Positions 1 through 8,411 of a DNA stretch of 30,659 bases are shown piece by piece. The notes beneath the pieces were generated by a model. That model did no database searches, was not told where the DNA came from, and saw nothing but the letters and a program-made list of their open reading frames with translations. Numbering within the stretch: position 1 is the first letter of the stretch; each line of letters starts with the position of its first letter. The translations under genes were made by a program, and so were the position numbers. Origin of the DNA: JAWPMV01 sp038527215 (GTDB lineage Bacteria > Bacteroidota > Bacteroidia > J057); NCBI GenBank assembly GCA_038527215.1, contig JBCBGC010000101.1, positions 1 through 30,659 of the forward strand. The letters are read 5' to 3'.

Positions 1-393
1 CCGACATATTTATCGTCGGGGGTCTTCATGATACCATTAAGGCCTCGGAGACCCCGGATAAGTCTTTTTCCCTACGGTCAAAAGGCTTTCCGGGGTGACA
101 CACTTGTGTGAGTTATGATTGTCGTAGACAAACAAGTTCCTGCTGGGGGTGAACTGTGTGTCAAGCCTTTCCCTTCGCCCACATCTATGTCACCCCGGAA
201 GCATTCCGAACGTCGTGAGGGAGGTTATCCGGGTCATGTATCCCGACATATTTATCGTCGGGGTCTCCATGATACCATTAAGGCCTCGGAGACCCCGGAT
301 AAGTCTTTTTCCCTACGGTCAAAAGTCTTTCCGGGGTGACACACTTGTGTGAGATATGATTGTCGTAGACAAGTAAGTTCCCGCAAGAGTTGA
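1..393. repeat. Two tandem copies (about 241-bp period) of a palindromic intergenic repeat
   Basis: The segment starting at 1 recurs at 242 with few changes: both carry CCGACATATTTATCGTCGG, a paired GGGTCTCC / GGAGACCCC stem, and a tail TTCCGGGGTGAC followed by CACTTGTGTGAG. The complete second element runs from GTCACCCCGGAA (189-200) to its inverted partner TTCCGGGGTGAC (329-340). Inside it CGGGGTCTCC (259-268) pairs with GGAGACCCCG (288-297). Bases 291-340 are nearly the reverse complement of the segment at about 9227-9277, so this is the same family as the array at 8500-9630 in opposite orientation. Short reading frames here have no sign of being genes. The left edge of the first copy is cut by the window. 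Confidence 0.85.
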
Positions 394-437
394 CCTGGGT
401 GACAACTTGTGTGAGCTATGATTATTATAAACAACAA

Positions 438-465
438 ATCCCCGGCTAGTTAGCCGGGGATTTTT
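438..465 (+). terminator. Strong intrinsic terminator, probably bidirectional
   Basis: An 11-bp perfect stem (438-448 with 451-461, ATCCCCGGCTA / TAGCCGGGGAT) is followed on the plus strand by TTTTT (461-465). On the minus strand it is followed by TTTGTTGTTT, so it could also end the minus-strand gene at 544-1443, about 80 nt upstream. No plus-strand gene is visible to the left in this window. Confidence 0.8.
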
Positions 466-543
466 CGTTTAAGGAAACGAGGGAGGTACGCAAGTAGTAG
501 TAATAATACCTTTAATCGGTCCTTAATAACATATTTCTAGGGC

Positions 544-1443
544 TTAGCGATCAAGCGCGATCACGTCGCCTTCTACTTCTTTTTGGTGGGGCTTGTATTC
601 GAACACCTGAATGGAAGAGGTCTCGCTTTGGCCGGGTTCATTCATGACGCGACTTACGCGGGTCAATAAGCCTTCCCCATTATAGGTATAAGTTACGATG
701 CCGCGGGTCACTTCCCCTTGTACCCATTCAGCACGAATGGGATTGCCATCGCTATTATAATCATAGCGGAATTCGCTGATCTTACCTTTTCTATTGACCA
801 CGCTGACCAGTTGATCCTGTTGGTTGTAAGTATACTCCGTAGCCTGGGTAGTTTCTCCGAGATGATTCTCGATAGATTCCATGGTCAGACGCCCTTCAGT
901 ATCGTATTGGTAATTCTGAACTTTGATAAGCTGCTCATTTTGCATAAAGCGAATCGCCACCAGGTTGCTGTCTTTGTCATACACATATTGCTTGGTGTTC
1001 AACAGCATCAAATCACTGGCATTAATGGCTTCATAAGATTTAACCTGGAACAATTTCTTATTCCGGTTGAATCGATAGCCTTCTTTGTATTCCCGATTCC
1101 AGACCTTGTCTTCCGTCCTTTCCCAAACCAACAAGCCATCACGATTATAATCGAAGCGCTGAACCATACTGGTATCTTCGCGCTCGGTGTCTATCCGCTC
1201 CAGTACCTTTCCTTGCTTATTAAAGAGGAAAGTAGTGCGAGCCAAATGATCCTTGGGGGCTTGGTTCTCAGCCCGGTAGGAATCAATTTCGATACTTTGA
1301 ATATTCTTACTGGCAATAAACGTAGGGACAAACTCCGGTAACTCCCAGAAGGAAGTGAAGGTGTAGGGAGATTTGTTTGGCAGTTGGCAGAAAGCTGATA
1401 AAACCCAGACCGAAACTAGCGTAAGTGTAAAGAAATGCTTCAT
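544..1443 (-). CDS. Secreted YD-repeat-like hypothetical protein
   Basis: 299 aa. An N-terminal signal peptide is visible (MKHFFTLTLVSVWVLSAFCQ, about residues 1-20), so the product is exported. The rest is a series of about 20-residue beta-strand repeats of the kind F/Y-x-Y-(N/D)-x-x-G-x-L (for example RFDYNRDGLLVWE, YQYDTEGRLTME, YTYNQQDQLVSV, YTYNGEGLLTRV), as in RHS/YD wall-associated repeats. The protein is far shorter than RHS toxins and has no RHS core or toxin tip, so I read it as a stand-alone beta-repeat protein of unknown function, a type common in Bacteroidota. It is monocistronic: 338 nt separate it from the upstream RDD gene, and a terminator lies about 80 nt after its stop. The start is the first ATG before the signal peptide. 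Confidence 0.85.
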   Translation of the reverse strand: MKHFFTLTLVSVWVLSAFCQLPNKSPYTFTSFWELPEFVPTFIASKNIQSIEIDSYRAENQAPKDHLARTTFLFNKQGKVLERIDTEREDTSMVQRFDYNRDGLLVWERTEDKVWNREYKEGYRFNRNKKLFQVKSYEAINASDLMLLNTKQYVYDKDSNLVAIRFMQNEQLIKVQNYQYDTEGRLTMESIENHLGETTQATEYTYNQQDQLVSVVNRKGKISEFRYDYNSDGNPIRAEWVQGEVTRGIVTYTYNGEGLLTRVSRVMNEPGQSETSSIQVFEYKPHQKEVEGDVIALDR

Positions 1444-1781
1444 TCTTCAAGCAAGGTTAAGCAGATTTAGTTTTTCGCTTAAATGGGGGTTAAGGGGACG
1501 TTGAGTGCTTTCCCAATGCTACAAGATTATCTCTTGCCTGCCTTGGATGATGGCTGCAAAAACAGAAAATTTCGACAAGTGCCTTAAAAATATCCCAGTG
1601 AACGAATCATCTAGATGAGAAAAAGTCAATTTTGATGAGTATTCCCTGGAAAGGAGCCTGAATATAGTAAGATTTCGACAAAAATATCAAAAATCTTACA
1701 TACTTTTTCCGAAAAAAGGATAGAAAGATTGAATATTTATTGAAAGATTTAGCCTTTTGTTACCCTTTCATGAAAGCCATG
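1444..1781. other. Intergenic stretch, A+T-rich, no gene seen
   Basis: 338 bp between two minus-strand genes. It must hold the promoter of the 299-aa gene, but I could not find a convincing TAnnTTTG box at a sensible distance. A small palindrome (CTTTCATGAAAG, about 1767-1778) lies just after the RDD stop codon; it lacks a T-run and is not a clear terminator. Confidence 0.5.
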
Positions 1782-2522
1782 TTAATTTCCACCATATACA
1801 TGGTTATAATCCTTTAAAATGGTCTCCAGGAAGGTTCTGGCGCTCATTTTTGTTTCAATTCCGGTTACAGCACAGATCTTATGCGCAAGTTTCCGCAACA
1901 ATTCAGGATTATCACTTTTTACTCCCGCATCTAACACCTCTTTTAAGATGGAAACGTCCCGATCTGAGAGACTCTGAATTTGGGGAAAGACTACATGGTA
2001 GTTTTCGTGGGTCTCCCGGAAGATGGTATCGCCGAAGGTGGTAACCAATCTCATCTTTACGACGGTCGTACCGGCGGCAAAGTCTCCCAGTCGTTGACCT
2101 TTTTTTGTAGAGGCGATGCTGATGATGCCAATAATGGGGATACTAAAGACCAGCCAGACATCGACCAGCCGAAGCATCCAGCGGATTAAATAATTGGAGA
2201 CCTGGGCAGAGGCGCCATCCAGGCGGATGGTGCGGAGGTTGAGCAGGTGCTTGCCCAGGGTTTTGCCATTGAAAAGAATCTCGCACCAAAGAGAGTAGGT
2301 AAGGGCGGGCAGGGAAAGGAGCAGGGAAACTGCCTGATGCTGCTCTACATATTCCGACCAACTTCCCTCTACGTAAAAGAGGCTCATCAGGCGAGAGAGC
2401 AGATAGAAATAAACCACCAGGATCAGAAAGTCCACCAAGCCCGCAACGATTCTTTCTCCTACATTGGCTACCGGAAATTCCAGCTCGATATGCTGAGTAG
2501 TGGGAATTACGATAGTTTTCAT
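1782..2522 (-). CDS. RDD family membrane protein
   Basis: 246 aa. It has an N-terminal RDD-type domain: VGERIVAGLVDFLILVVYFY (about residues 21-40), then hydrophobic segments near 64-80 and 118-140, with the family signature NGKTLGKHLLNLR between them and KKGQRLGDFAAGTTVV after the last helix. The C-terminal about 85 residues (from HENYHVVFPQIQ) are soluble and helical. RDD proteins are inner-membrane proteins of uncertain role. It is divergent from the SpoIIM-like gene with only 69 bp between starts, and this pair commonly heads the MoxR/DUF58 cluster in Bacteroidota, so a joint membrane function is likely. Confidence 0.9.
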   Translation of the reverse strand: MKTIVIPTTQHIELEFPVANVGERIVAGLVDFLILVVYFYLLSRLMSLFYVEGSWSEYVEQHQAVSLLLSLPALTYSLWCEILFNGKTLGKHLLNLRTIRLDGASAQVSNYLIRWMLRLVDVWLVFSIPIIGIISIASTKKGQRLGDFAAGTTVVKMRLVTTFGDTIFRETHENYHVVFPQIQSLSDRDVSILKEVLDAGVKSDNPELLRKLAHKICAVTGIETKMSARTFLETILKDYNHVYGGN

Positions 2523-2571
2523 GGAGAAATTTGCTAACTTGAAATATCTGTTTTAGGAGGCCCCTCCCCTG

Positions 2572-2579
2572 CAAATATA
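2572..2579 (-). promoter_or_regulatory. Candidate -7 box for the RDD gene
   Basis: In the 69-bp divergent gap the minus strand reads TATATTTG, a full match to the Bacteroidota -7 consensus TAnnTTTG. It lies about 50 nt upstream of the RDD start codon. No TTG was found at the usual -33 spacing, so the call rests on one box. Confidence 0.4.
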
Positions 2580-2591
2580 AGGAGTATTTAG

Positions 2592-3587
2592 ATGAGAGAG
2601 CCTGCCTTCCTTCGGCGCAACAAAGACAAGTGGCTTGAGTATGAGCAAACCCTCTCGAAAGGAGGGGAATTTGAAACTGATCCTGACCGATTGGCTCAAC
2701 TCTATGTGCAGTTGACGGACGACCTGGCCTATGCCCGGACCTTTTATCCCAAAAGCCAGACTGTCCGCTATCTCAATGGCCTCGCTGCCCGGACACACTT
2801 TGCGATTTACAAGAACAAAAAGGAGAAAAACAACCGCCTCATCACCTTCTGGACCACTGAGCTTCCCCTGATTATTCGCTTCGCTCATCGGTCCATGTTT
2901 GTGGCTTTTGCTTTTTTTACGCTCTTTTTCATCATTGGCTTTACGGCCGCGATGAATGGAGATGATCTCATCCGGACCGTGTTGGGAGATGGATATGTGG
3001 ATATGACCATCGAGAATATCGAAAGCGGCGACCCTATGGGGGTTTACAAAGGCGGGGGTTCTTTTGAAATGTTTATTCGCATTGCCTTTAACAATATTCG
3101 GGTATCCTTCATTGCCTTTGCCTACGGAATTTTGCTTTCCCTGGGGACGATGTACATTCTGTTTTATAACGGCATCATGGTGGGGGTATTTTTTGCCCTT
3201 TTTCATACCCGAGGCATCATCTGGGAGGCCTTGCCGGTGATCTATGTTCACGGTACCCTGGAGCTTTCGGCCATTGTCATCGCCGCTGGAGCAGGATTTT
3301 TATTAGGCAATAGTATCTTATTTCCAGGTACCCACACCCGCAAGTGGGCTTTGCGCAGAGCGGCTAACTATGGCATTAAAATCATGGTGGGCCTGGTCCC
3401 GGTCTTTTTGGCGGCAGCTTGGCTGGAATCCTACATTACTCGCCTGACGGAAATGCCCCTGGCGGTAAAATTGATCATCATCATCGTATCGCTGACCTAT
3501 ATTCTGGGCTATTATGTGATCTATCCCTGGTATGTGGATAGGAAAATGGGAAAACTTGGTGCTATTGAATTGGAAAAACATTTATAA
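2592..3587 (+). CDS. SpoIIM-like (DUF95) integral membrane protein
   Basis: 331 aa. A soluble helical N-terminus (residues 1-90) is followed by about five to six membrane segments, including the family hallmark around HGTLELSAIVIAAGAGFLLGN (about residues 217-237). The family is named after Bacillus SpoIIM, but in Bacteroidota it occurs outside sporulation, next to RDD, MoxR and DUF58 genes; no sporulation role is implied. It is the first gene of the plus-strand cluster running to 8243. The end overlaps the extended reading frame of the next gene. Confidence 0.88.
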   Translation: MREPAFLRRNKDKWLEYEQTLSKGGEFETDPDRLAQLYVQLTDDLAYARTFYPKSQTVRYLNGLAARTHFAIYKNKKEKNNRLITFWTTELPLIIRFAHRSMFVAFAFFTLFFIIGFTAAMNGDDLIRTVLGDGYVDMTIENIESGDPMGVYKGGGSFEMFIRIAFNNIRVSFIAFAYGILLSLGTMYILFYNGIMVGVFFALFHTRGIIWEALPVIYVHGTLELSAIVIAAGAGFLLGNSILFPGTHTRKWALRRAANYGIKIMVGLVPVFLAAAWLESYITRLTEMPLAVKLIIIIVSLTYILGYYVIYPWYVDRKMGKLGAIELEKHL

Positions 3588-4281
3588 TCGCCTGCCGAGT
3601 CCGGTTTTGTTGCTGGGTCTGCTGATGCTACCGGGACTTTGGGTCCAGGTACAGGGGGATGAAGTACCCTGGCAAGGACGGAATTTTGATGAATCCCGAC
3701 TGGAGGAATACCGTAATAGCGATCAATATCAATACAATCAAGAGCCACAAACCGAGCAAGACAAACGGCAATCTGAATCCGCCCAGGGTAGACCCATACA
3801 GCAGCGAAAAGTCCCCTCCGGACCCCGCTTTTCCATGAGTGAGGTGAGCAATGTTTTTTACCTGCTCGCCGGCATTGCCATCATTGCTGTGGCAGCTTAT
3901 ATTCTTTCCAGTCGATTACAAGGATCAGGGCAGGTATTTCTCAAAGATCAAGTGCCAAAGCTGGAGGAAGATATCCGGGACATGGATTTTGACCAACTCA
4001 TTAAAGAGGCTTTAGGGCAGGGTAATTTCCGTTACGCGACGCGCCTGGTGTATCTGGAAACCCTCAAAATCCTTTCGGAAAAAGGAAAGATTGATTGGGA
4101 ACCCAATAAGACCAATCAGGACTATGTTCGGGAATTGCAAAAAGAAGCCTTTGCGCCGCAGTTTGACCGCCTCACGTTGAGCTATGACTATATCTGGTAC
4201 GGAAACTTTCCCATCAACCAGGATCAATTTGCTCGAATCCGAGCCGTTTTTCAAGACTTCCAAACCCATATCAGACGCTAA
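3532..4281 (+). CDS. DUF4129 domain-containing membrane protein
   Basis: Up to 249 aa from the ATG at 3532, which overlaps the SpoIIM-like gene by 56 bp. Starts at TTG 3556 or GTG 3559 would begin just before the hydrophobic signal/anchor (PSPVLLLGLLMLPGLWVQVQG) and look at least as likely, so the true start is uncertain. After a low-complexity Gln-rich stretch there is one membrane helix (VFYLLAGIAIIAVAAYIL, about residues 107-124) and a cytoplasmic DUF4129 region: DFDQLIKEALGQGNFRYATRLVYLETLKILSEKG, then WEPNKTNQDYVREL. The function of DUF4129 is unknown; it is usually encoded with DUF4350, MoxR and DUF58. The stop codon directly abuts the next ATG, implying translational coupling. Confidence 0.87.
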   Translation: MWIGKWENLVLLNWKNIYNRLPSPVLLLGLLMLPGLWVQVQGDEVPWQGRNFDESRLEEYRNSDQYQYNQEPQTEQDKRQSESAQGRPIQQRKVPSGPRFSMSEVSNVFYLLAGIAIIAVAAYILSSRLQGSGQVFLKDQVPKLEEDIRDMDFDQLIKEALGQGNFRYATRLVYLETLKILSEKGKIDWEPNKTNQDYVRELQKEAFAPQFDRLTLSYDYIWYGNFPINQDQFARIRAVFQDFQTHIRR

Positions 4282-5523
4282 ATGAATAGCACACGCCTGA
4301 CATATCTGGGGCTTGGCCTGGCCTTGATCATTCTCCTGGGATTGGGAGTCCGGAAGTGTGGTGACAAAAAAGTCGATTGGCGGGAATCTTTCTCTGCGGA
4401 TGCTTCCCGGCCCTATGGGGCGGAGTCCTTGCGGGGGCTGTTGGACGATCTTTTTCCACAAGGAGAGATTTCAGATGTCAAACAAGAGGTTTTTGATCAG
4501 CTGGTGTTCCGCTATTACGAAGGCACCAACTACCTCTTTATCAATGATGGGGTCCCCATGGACTCCCTTAACTATGCGGAACTCCGGGATTACATCAAAG
4601 GGGGGAACCATGTCTTTATGGCCGCGCGAAAATTTCCCCAGGAAATGCGGGAAGACCTCATCTTTGAAACGGCCCCTTTCCGTGACCCGCTCGATACCGT
4701 GCAAGTTCAGTTTACAGAAGCCTTTTCAGGCAGTAAGCGATCCTACGAGTTCCCGACCAAACGCATGGAGTACTTCCGCTTGCAGGAGGCTCAATTTGAC
4801 CACGACACCCTTTCTTCCATGCACAAAGCAGGTAAAGTGTATCCCAATTTCATTCGCTTTCAGATGGGGCAGGGGACTTTATTGCTCTGCAGTTCTCCTC
4901 GTATGTTTACCAACCTATATATGGTACATCCGGAAAACTATCAGTATATCGAGGATGCCCTTTCCTACCTTCCCAAAGAGCAACAGGTTTTCTGGGATGA
5001 GCATTACAAAATAGATCGCTTGCGCTTCCGGCCCAACCAGCAGAATCGACCGCGCAACCGAAATCAAGCGGAAAAAAAGAGTATTCTCGATCGCCTGTTG
5101 GAAAGCCCCGCCCTGGCCTGGGCTTTTTGGATAGGCCTGATCGGCTTTTTGCTGTTTTATCTCTTCGAAGCCAAACGCAAACAACGCCTGATCCCTATCG
5201 TTAACCCCTTACCAAATACCACCCTGGATTTTACCGAAACCATAGGCCGGCTTTATTTCCAGAGTAAGAACCATCAGAACATCGCCCAGAAACGCATCAA
5301 ATATTTTTTGGCCCATATACGATCTACCTACAACCTCAAAACGGTGGAAATCAATGAGGAATTCCTAAACCGGCTATCTGGTAAATCGGGCATGCCATTT
5401 AAGGAGGTAAAATTGTTGTTTTTCACCATTGAACGGGTGGGTAGACAATCTGCGGTAACCGAAAATGAACTGATTGATCTCAACCAAAAAATAGATCACT
5501 TTTATGAGCAGACTACACGCTAA
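4282..5523 (+). CDS. DUF4350 domain-containing membrane protein
   Basis: 413 aa. There is an N-terminal membrane anchor (residues 8-23), then a periplasmic DUF4350-type alpha/beta domain containing SRPYGAESLRGLLDDLFP, FINDGVPMD and YIKGGNHVFMA (residues 42-113). These resemble the early part of GATase-like folds used to sense or scaffold. A second helix lies at about 275-297 (PALAWAFWIGLIGFLLFYLF), followed by a cytoplasmic helical tail with FTETIGRLYFQSKNHQNIAQKR. It begins at the base after the DUF4129 stop and belongs to the same transcript. Its biochemical role is not known. Confidence 0.87.
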   Translation: MNSTRLTYLGLGLALIILLGLGVRKCGDKKVDWRESFSADASRPYGAESLRGLLDDLFPQGEISDVKQEVFDQLVFRYYEGTNYLFINDGVPMDSLNYAELRDYIKGGNHVFMAARKFPQEMREDLIFETAPFRDPLDTVQVQFTEAFSGSKRSYEFPTKRMEYFRLQEAQFDHDTLSSMHKAGKVYPNFIRFQMGQGTLLLCSSPRMFTNLYMVHPENYQYIEDALSYLPKEQQVFWDEHYKIDRLRFRPNQQNRPRNRNQAEKKSILDRLLESPALAWAFWIGLIGFLLFYLFEAKRKQRLIPIVNPLPNTTLDFTETIGRLYFQSKNHQNIAQKRIKYFLAHIRSTYNLKTVEINEEFLNRLSGKSGMPFKEVKLLFFTIERVGRQSAVTENELIDLNQKIDHFYEQTTR

Positions 5524-5559
5524 GTCGCGTATTTTGTCCTGCTCTCAAACACAAGTAGC

Positions 5560-6633
5560 ATGAGTGAACACGAGAACCCCATAGAGCCTGTATCCCAACC
5601 TGAAGGGCCTATAGATCCTGCCCCTCAGGTGGATCCACCTGCTGAAACGCCTGAAGAGACCTCGGTAAACTTTAGCCCCAGGGAAGAACTGGCCGGCTTC
5701 AGGGCTGCCGTCAACCGCATCAAAGAAGAAATTGGGCTCGTCATCGTGGGCCAGCATGAAATGCTGGAACTGATGATCGCGGCCATGCTGGCCAACGGCC
5801 ACATCCTGATTGAAGGTGTCCCGGGCGTAGCCAAAACCCTGGCCGCCAAATTGCTGGCCAAAACCCTGAACACCGGCTTTTCCCGGATTCAGTTTACGCC
5901 GGACCTCATGCCTTCCGATGTCCTGGGAACCTCTGTTTTTAATGCCAAAAAAGGCGACTTCGAATTTCACAAGGGCCCTATTTTTTCCCAAATCATCCTC
6001 ATAGACGAAATCAACCGGGCCCCTGCCAAAACCCAGGCTGCTTTATTTGAAATCATGGAAGAAAGGCAGGTTACCATGGATGGGGAAACCTATATCATGG
6101 AGCAACCCTTCCTGGTCATCGCCACCCAAAACCCCGTAGAACAGGAGGGAACCTACCGTCTGCCGGAAGCTCAGTTGGACCGCTTCATGTTCAAGATTGA
6201 AGTGGATTACCCCAGCTCGGATGAAGAGGTTCGCATTTTGAAGGAAAACCACGAAAGGAAGGGGCTAAACGAAATTGACGCCATTCAGCCGGTACTTTCT
6301 GCAGCGGAAATCACCGAGCTGCAAGAGAAAGTCAAAGGCATTCACGTGGAAGAAAATCTCTTCCGCTATATCGTGTCTATCGTCAACGGCAGCCGCAACA
6401 ATAAGGACATTTATCTGGGGGCTTCTCCCCGGGCTTCGCTCAATATCCTGGCCAGTGCCAAAGCGATTGCCGCCATGCGGGGACGGGATTTTGTTACGCC
6501 TGAAGATATCCAATTTGTAGCCAGTTCCGTCTTGCAGCACCGCATCATTCTCACCCCGGAAAAAGAAATGGAAGGTGCTACGCCCGCCAGCGTGGTCAAA
6601 GGCATGGTGGAGCAAGTTGAGGTGCCACGCTAA
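5560..6633 (+). CDS. MoxR-family AAA+ ATPase
   Basis: 357 aa. After a Pro/Glu-rich N-terminal extension (about residues 1-38) it has a complete MoxR core: Walker A GVPGVAKT (86-93), Walker B IILIDEINRAP (DE at 149-150), and sensor-1 region LVIATQNPVEQEGTYRLPEAQLDRF, the family fingerprint. The C-terminal lid contains GASPRASL. MoxR ATPases are thought to act as chaperones or metal-insertion factors, usually with partner proteins that have VWA-type domains. The DUF58 protein downstream supplies such a partner. It lies 36 nt after DUF4350. Confidence 0.95.
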   Translation: MSEHENPIEPVSQPEGPIDPAPQVDPPAETPEETSVNFSPREELAGFRAAVNRIKEEIGLVIVGQHEMLELMIAAMLANGHILIEGVPGVAKTLAAKLLAKTLNTGFSRIQFTPDLMPSDVLGTSVFNAKKGDFEFHKGPIFSQIILIDEINRAPAKTQAALFEIMEERQVTMDGETYIMEQPFLVIATQNPVEQEGTYRLPEAQLDRFMFKIEVDYPSSDEEVRILKENHERKGLNEIDAIQPVLSAAEITELQEKVKGIHVEENLFRYIVSIVNGSRNNKDIYLGASPRASLNILASAKAIAAMRGRDFVTPEDIQFVASSVLQHRIILTPEKEMEGATPASVVKGMVEQVEVPR

Positions 6634-6639
6634 GTTTTT

Positions 6640-6899
6640 TATTAATCATCATCTTTTTTTCTGAGGAGAATGAAATTCTTGAAATGCTCAACTTGAAAGC
6701 CTTTCTATGTGATATGTTATTTCGTTCTGCTTTGCAGCACCAACTTGTACCTTTTTTCTTGATAAAAAAGGTACCAAAAAATCAAGACGCTGCTAACCGC
6801 GCCAACCCACATACCAGCCCCCGCACCCTAAGCAGCGTCAAAGCCCCGACCCGCGCATTTTCAAGCTTATGGGAGAGTGTCAATCAAGTTCAGTCATAA
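6640..6899. repeat. Hairpin-rich spacer between MoxR and DUF58 genes
   Basis: 266 bp separate the two otherwise clustered genes. It holds a perfect 11-bp hairpin (GTACCTTTTTT 6747-6757 with AAAAAAGGTAC 6764-6774, 6-nt loop) and a second 9-bp inverted repeat (GACGCTGCT 6786-6794 with AGCAGCGTC 6831-6839). A 71-codon open frame over it (6684-6899) has proline-rich, low-complexity content. I recall similar phrases in spurious Bacteroidota proteins, so I read this as an inserted dispersed repeat and not a gene. The first hairpin has no T-run after it that would make it a normal terminator. Confidence 0.6.
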
Positions 6900-8243
6900 A
6901 TGGAAGGCCTGAAACATCTATATAGAAATATTTTCCTCCAACCGAGGCTTTATATCAGCCTGGGAGTGGTGTTTGGCTGCTTTATTTTGTCCTACCAGGT
7001 AGCCGCGATTTTCCCGGTAGCTCAAGCCCTCCTGGGCCTGCTGATCGCCCTACTGCTGGTAGACATCATTTTGCTTTACTGGGGCGGCAATCGCATCATG
7101 GGCAACCGTATCCTACCGGAAAAATTCTCCAATGGGGACGAGAACGAGGTTAATTTGCAGATCGCAAATGGCTACAGTTTTGCCGTGAACCTGAAGGTCC
7201 TGGAGGAATATCCAGTCCAGTTCCAGGAGCGGGAAAAAGTGCTGAAGTTTTCCATGCAACCGGGCGAAAAAAAGGTGGAAACCTATACCCTCCGTCCGGT
7301 CACCCGGGGCGAATACCATTTTGGGTATACCAACGTTTTTGCTACTACTTTTTTGGGGCTGATCAGCCGCCGCTTTCAGGTCAGCCAGGAAGAAATGGTG
7401 CCCACCTATCCTTCTTTTATCCAGATGCGCAAGTACCAATTGTTGGCTATTTCTAATCGGTTGACGGAGGTAGGGGTAAAAAAAATCCGGCGCTTGGGCC
7501 ACACCACAGAATTCGAACAGATCAAAGAATATGTAGGCGGGGATGACTACCGCACCATCAACTGGAAAGCCACGGCTCGCTCCGGCAAGCTCATGGTGAA
7601 TCAGTATATGGACGAAAGGGCCCAGCATGTCTATTGTTTGATTGACAAAAGCCGGCCCTTGAAAATGCCGTTTGAAGGTATGAGCCTGCTAGACTACGGC
7701 ATCAATGCCTCCCTGGTCCTCTCTAATATCGCCATTTACCGCCAGGACAAGGCGGGCATTATTACCTTCTCCGAAAAGGTCCACTCTCTGGTACCCGCCC
7801 GCCGACAAGCCACCCAGATGAACCGCATCATGGAGGTGTTGTATAATGAAAAAACTGCCTATAAAGAGGCCGACTACCAGCGTCTGTACGCTACGCTCAA
7901 GCAAAAAATCTCCCATCGCAGCCTGCTGATTCTCTTCACCAACTTCGAATCGCTATCTGCGATGCGGCGGCAATTGCCCTATTTAAAGCAGCTCGCCCGG
8001 CAGCACCTCCTGGTAGCCGTCATCTTCGAAAACACCGAGCTACGCGATCTCCTCAAATCGTCCCCACACAACACCGAAGAGATTTACATCAAAGCCATCG
8101 GTGAGAATTTTGCCTTCACCAAGCAGCAGATCGTGCGGGAACTCTCCCAGTACGGCATCATGGCCCTGCTCACCCCTCCCGAGCAACTTACGGTCAATAC
8201 CATCAATAAGTATTTGGAGATCAAGTCAAGGGGTATGACGTGA
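6900..8243 (+). CDS. DUF58 domain-containing protein
   Basis: 447 aa. Two N-terminal membrane helices (about residues 17-60) are followed by a beta-rich segment and then the DUF58 signature GGDDYRTINWKATARSGKLMVNQYMDERAQHVYCLIDKSRPL (about residues 213-255), which leads into a VWA-like fold. DUF58 proteins are the usual partners of MoxR ATPases. Start ATG immediately follows the TAA of the spacer's open frame. The stop is followed by a 1.4-kb repeat region, and no clear terminator was found directly after it. Confidence 0.92.
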   Translation: MEGLKHLYRNIFLQPRLYISLGVVFGCFILSYQVAAIFPVAQALLGLLIALLLVDIILLYWGGNRIMGNRILPEKFSNGDENEVNLQIANGYSFAVNLKVLEEYPVQFQEREKVLKFSMQPGEKKVETYTLRPVTRGEYHFGYTNVFATTFLGLISRRFQVSQEEMVPTYPSFIQMRKYQLLAISNRLTEVGVKKIRRLGHTTEFEQIKEYVGGDDYRTINWKATARSGKLMVNQYMDERAQHVYCLIDKSRPLKMPFEGMSLLDYGINASLVLSNIAIYRQDKAGIITFSEKVHSLVPARRQATQMNRIMEVLYNEKTAYKEADYQRLYATLKQKISHRSLLILFTNFESLSAMRRQLPYLKQLARQHLLVAVIFENTELRDLLKSSPHNTEEIYIKAIGENFAFTKQQIVRELSQYGIMALLTPPEQLTVNTINKYLEIKSRGMT

Positions 8244-8310
8244 AATGCGAACATCCCCTTCCGTCCAACGGCCCCTTCGAAGTCACAGATCCCGGACGGG
8301 AGTCACATGT

Positions 8311-8411
8311 CGAAGACAGGCTTGTGGGAAAGCCCTTTTCAAGGGGCTGCGGCAGGCGCGAGCGGGGATGTTCCAGGGCAGATGGTTCTTGTCCTCGACA
8401 AGCCTGCTTCG
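8311..8411. repeat. Long imperfect inverted repeat downstream of DUF58
   Basis: CGAAGACAGGCTTGT (8311-8325) pairs with ACAAGCCTGCTTCG (8398-8411) with a single bulged base. Between them is a shorter stem around AAGCCCTTTTCAAGGGGCT. No coding signal is seen. It may serve as the 3' boundary of the DUF58 transcript or be part of the adjacent repeat cluster. Confidence 0.6.

Noticed and set aside
718..1341. 207-aa plus-strand frame opposite the YD-repeat gene
   Set aside because: Antisense shadow of a gene with signal peptide and repeats; no own features.
2592..3587. Sporulation gene
   Set aside because: Similarity is to the SpoIIM/DUF95 family in general; the context is the Bacteroidota MoxR/DUF58 cluster with no other sporulation gene.
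6684..6899. 71-aa reading frame between MoxR and DUF58 genes
   Set aside because: Low-complexity, built over two inverted repeats, no domain or plausible start signal; treated as repeat.
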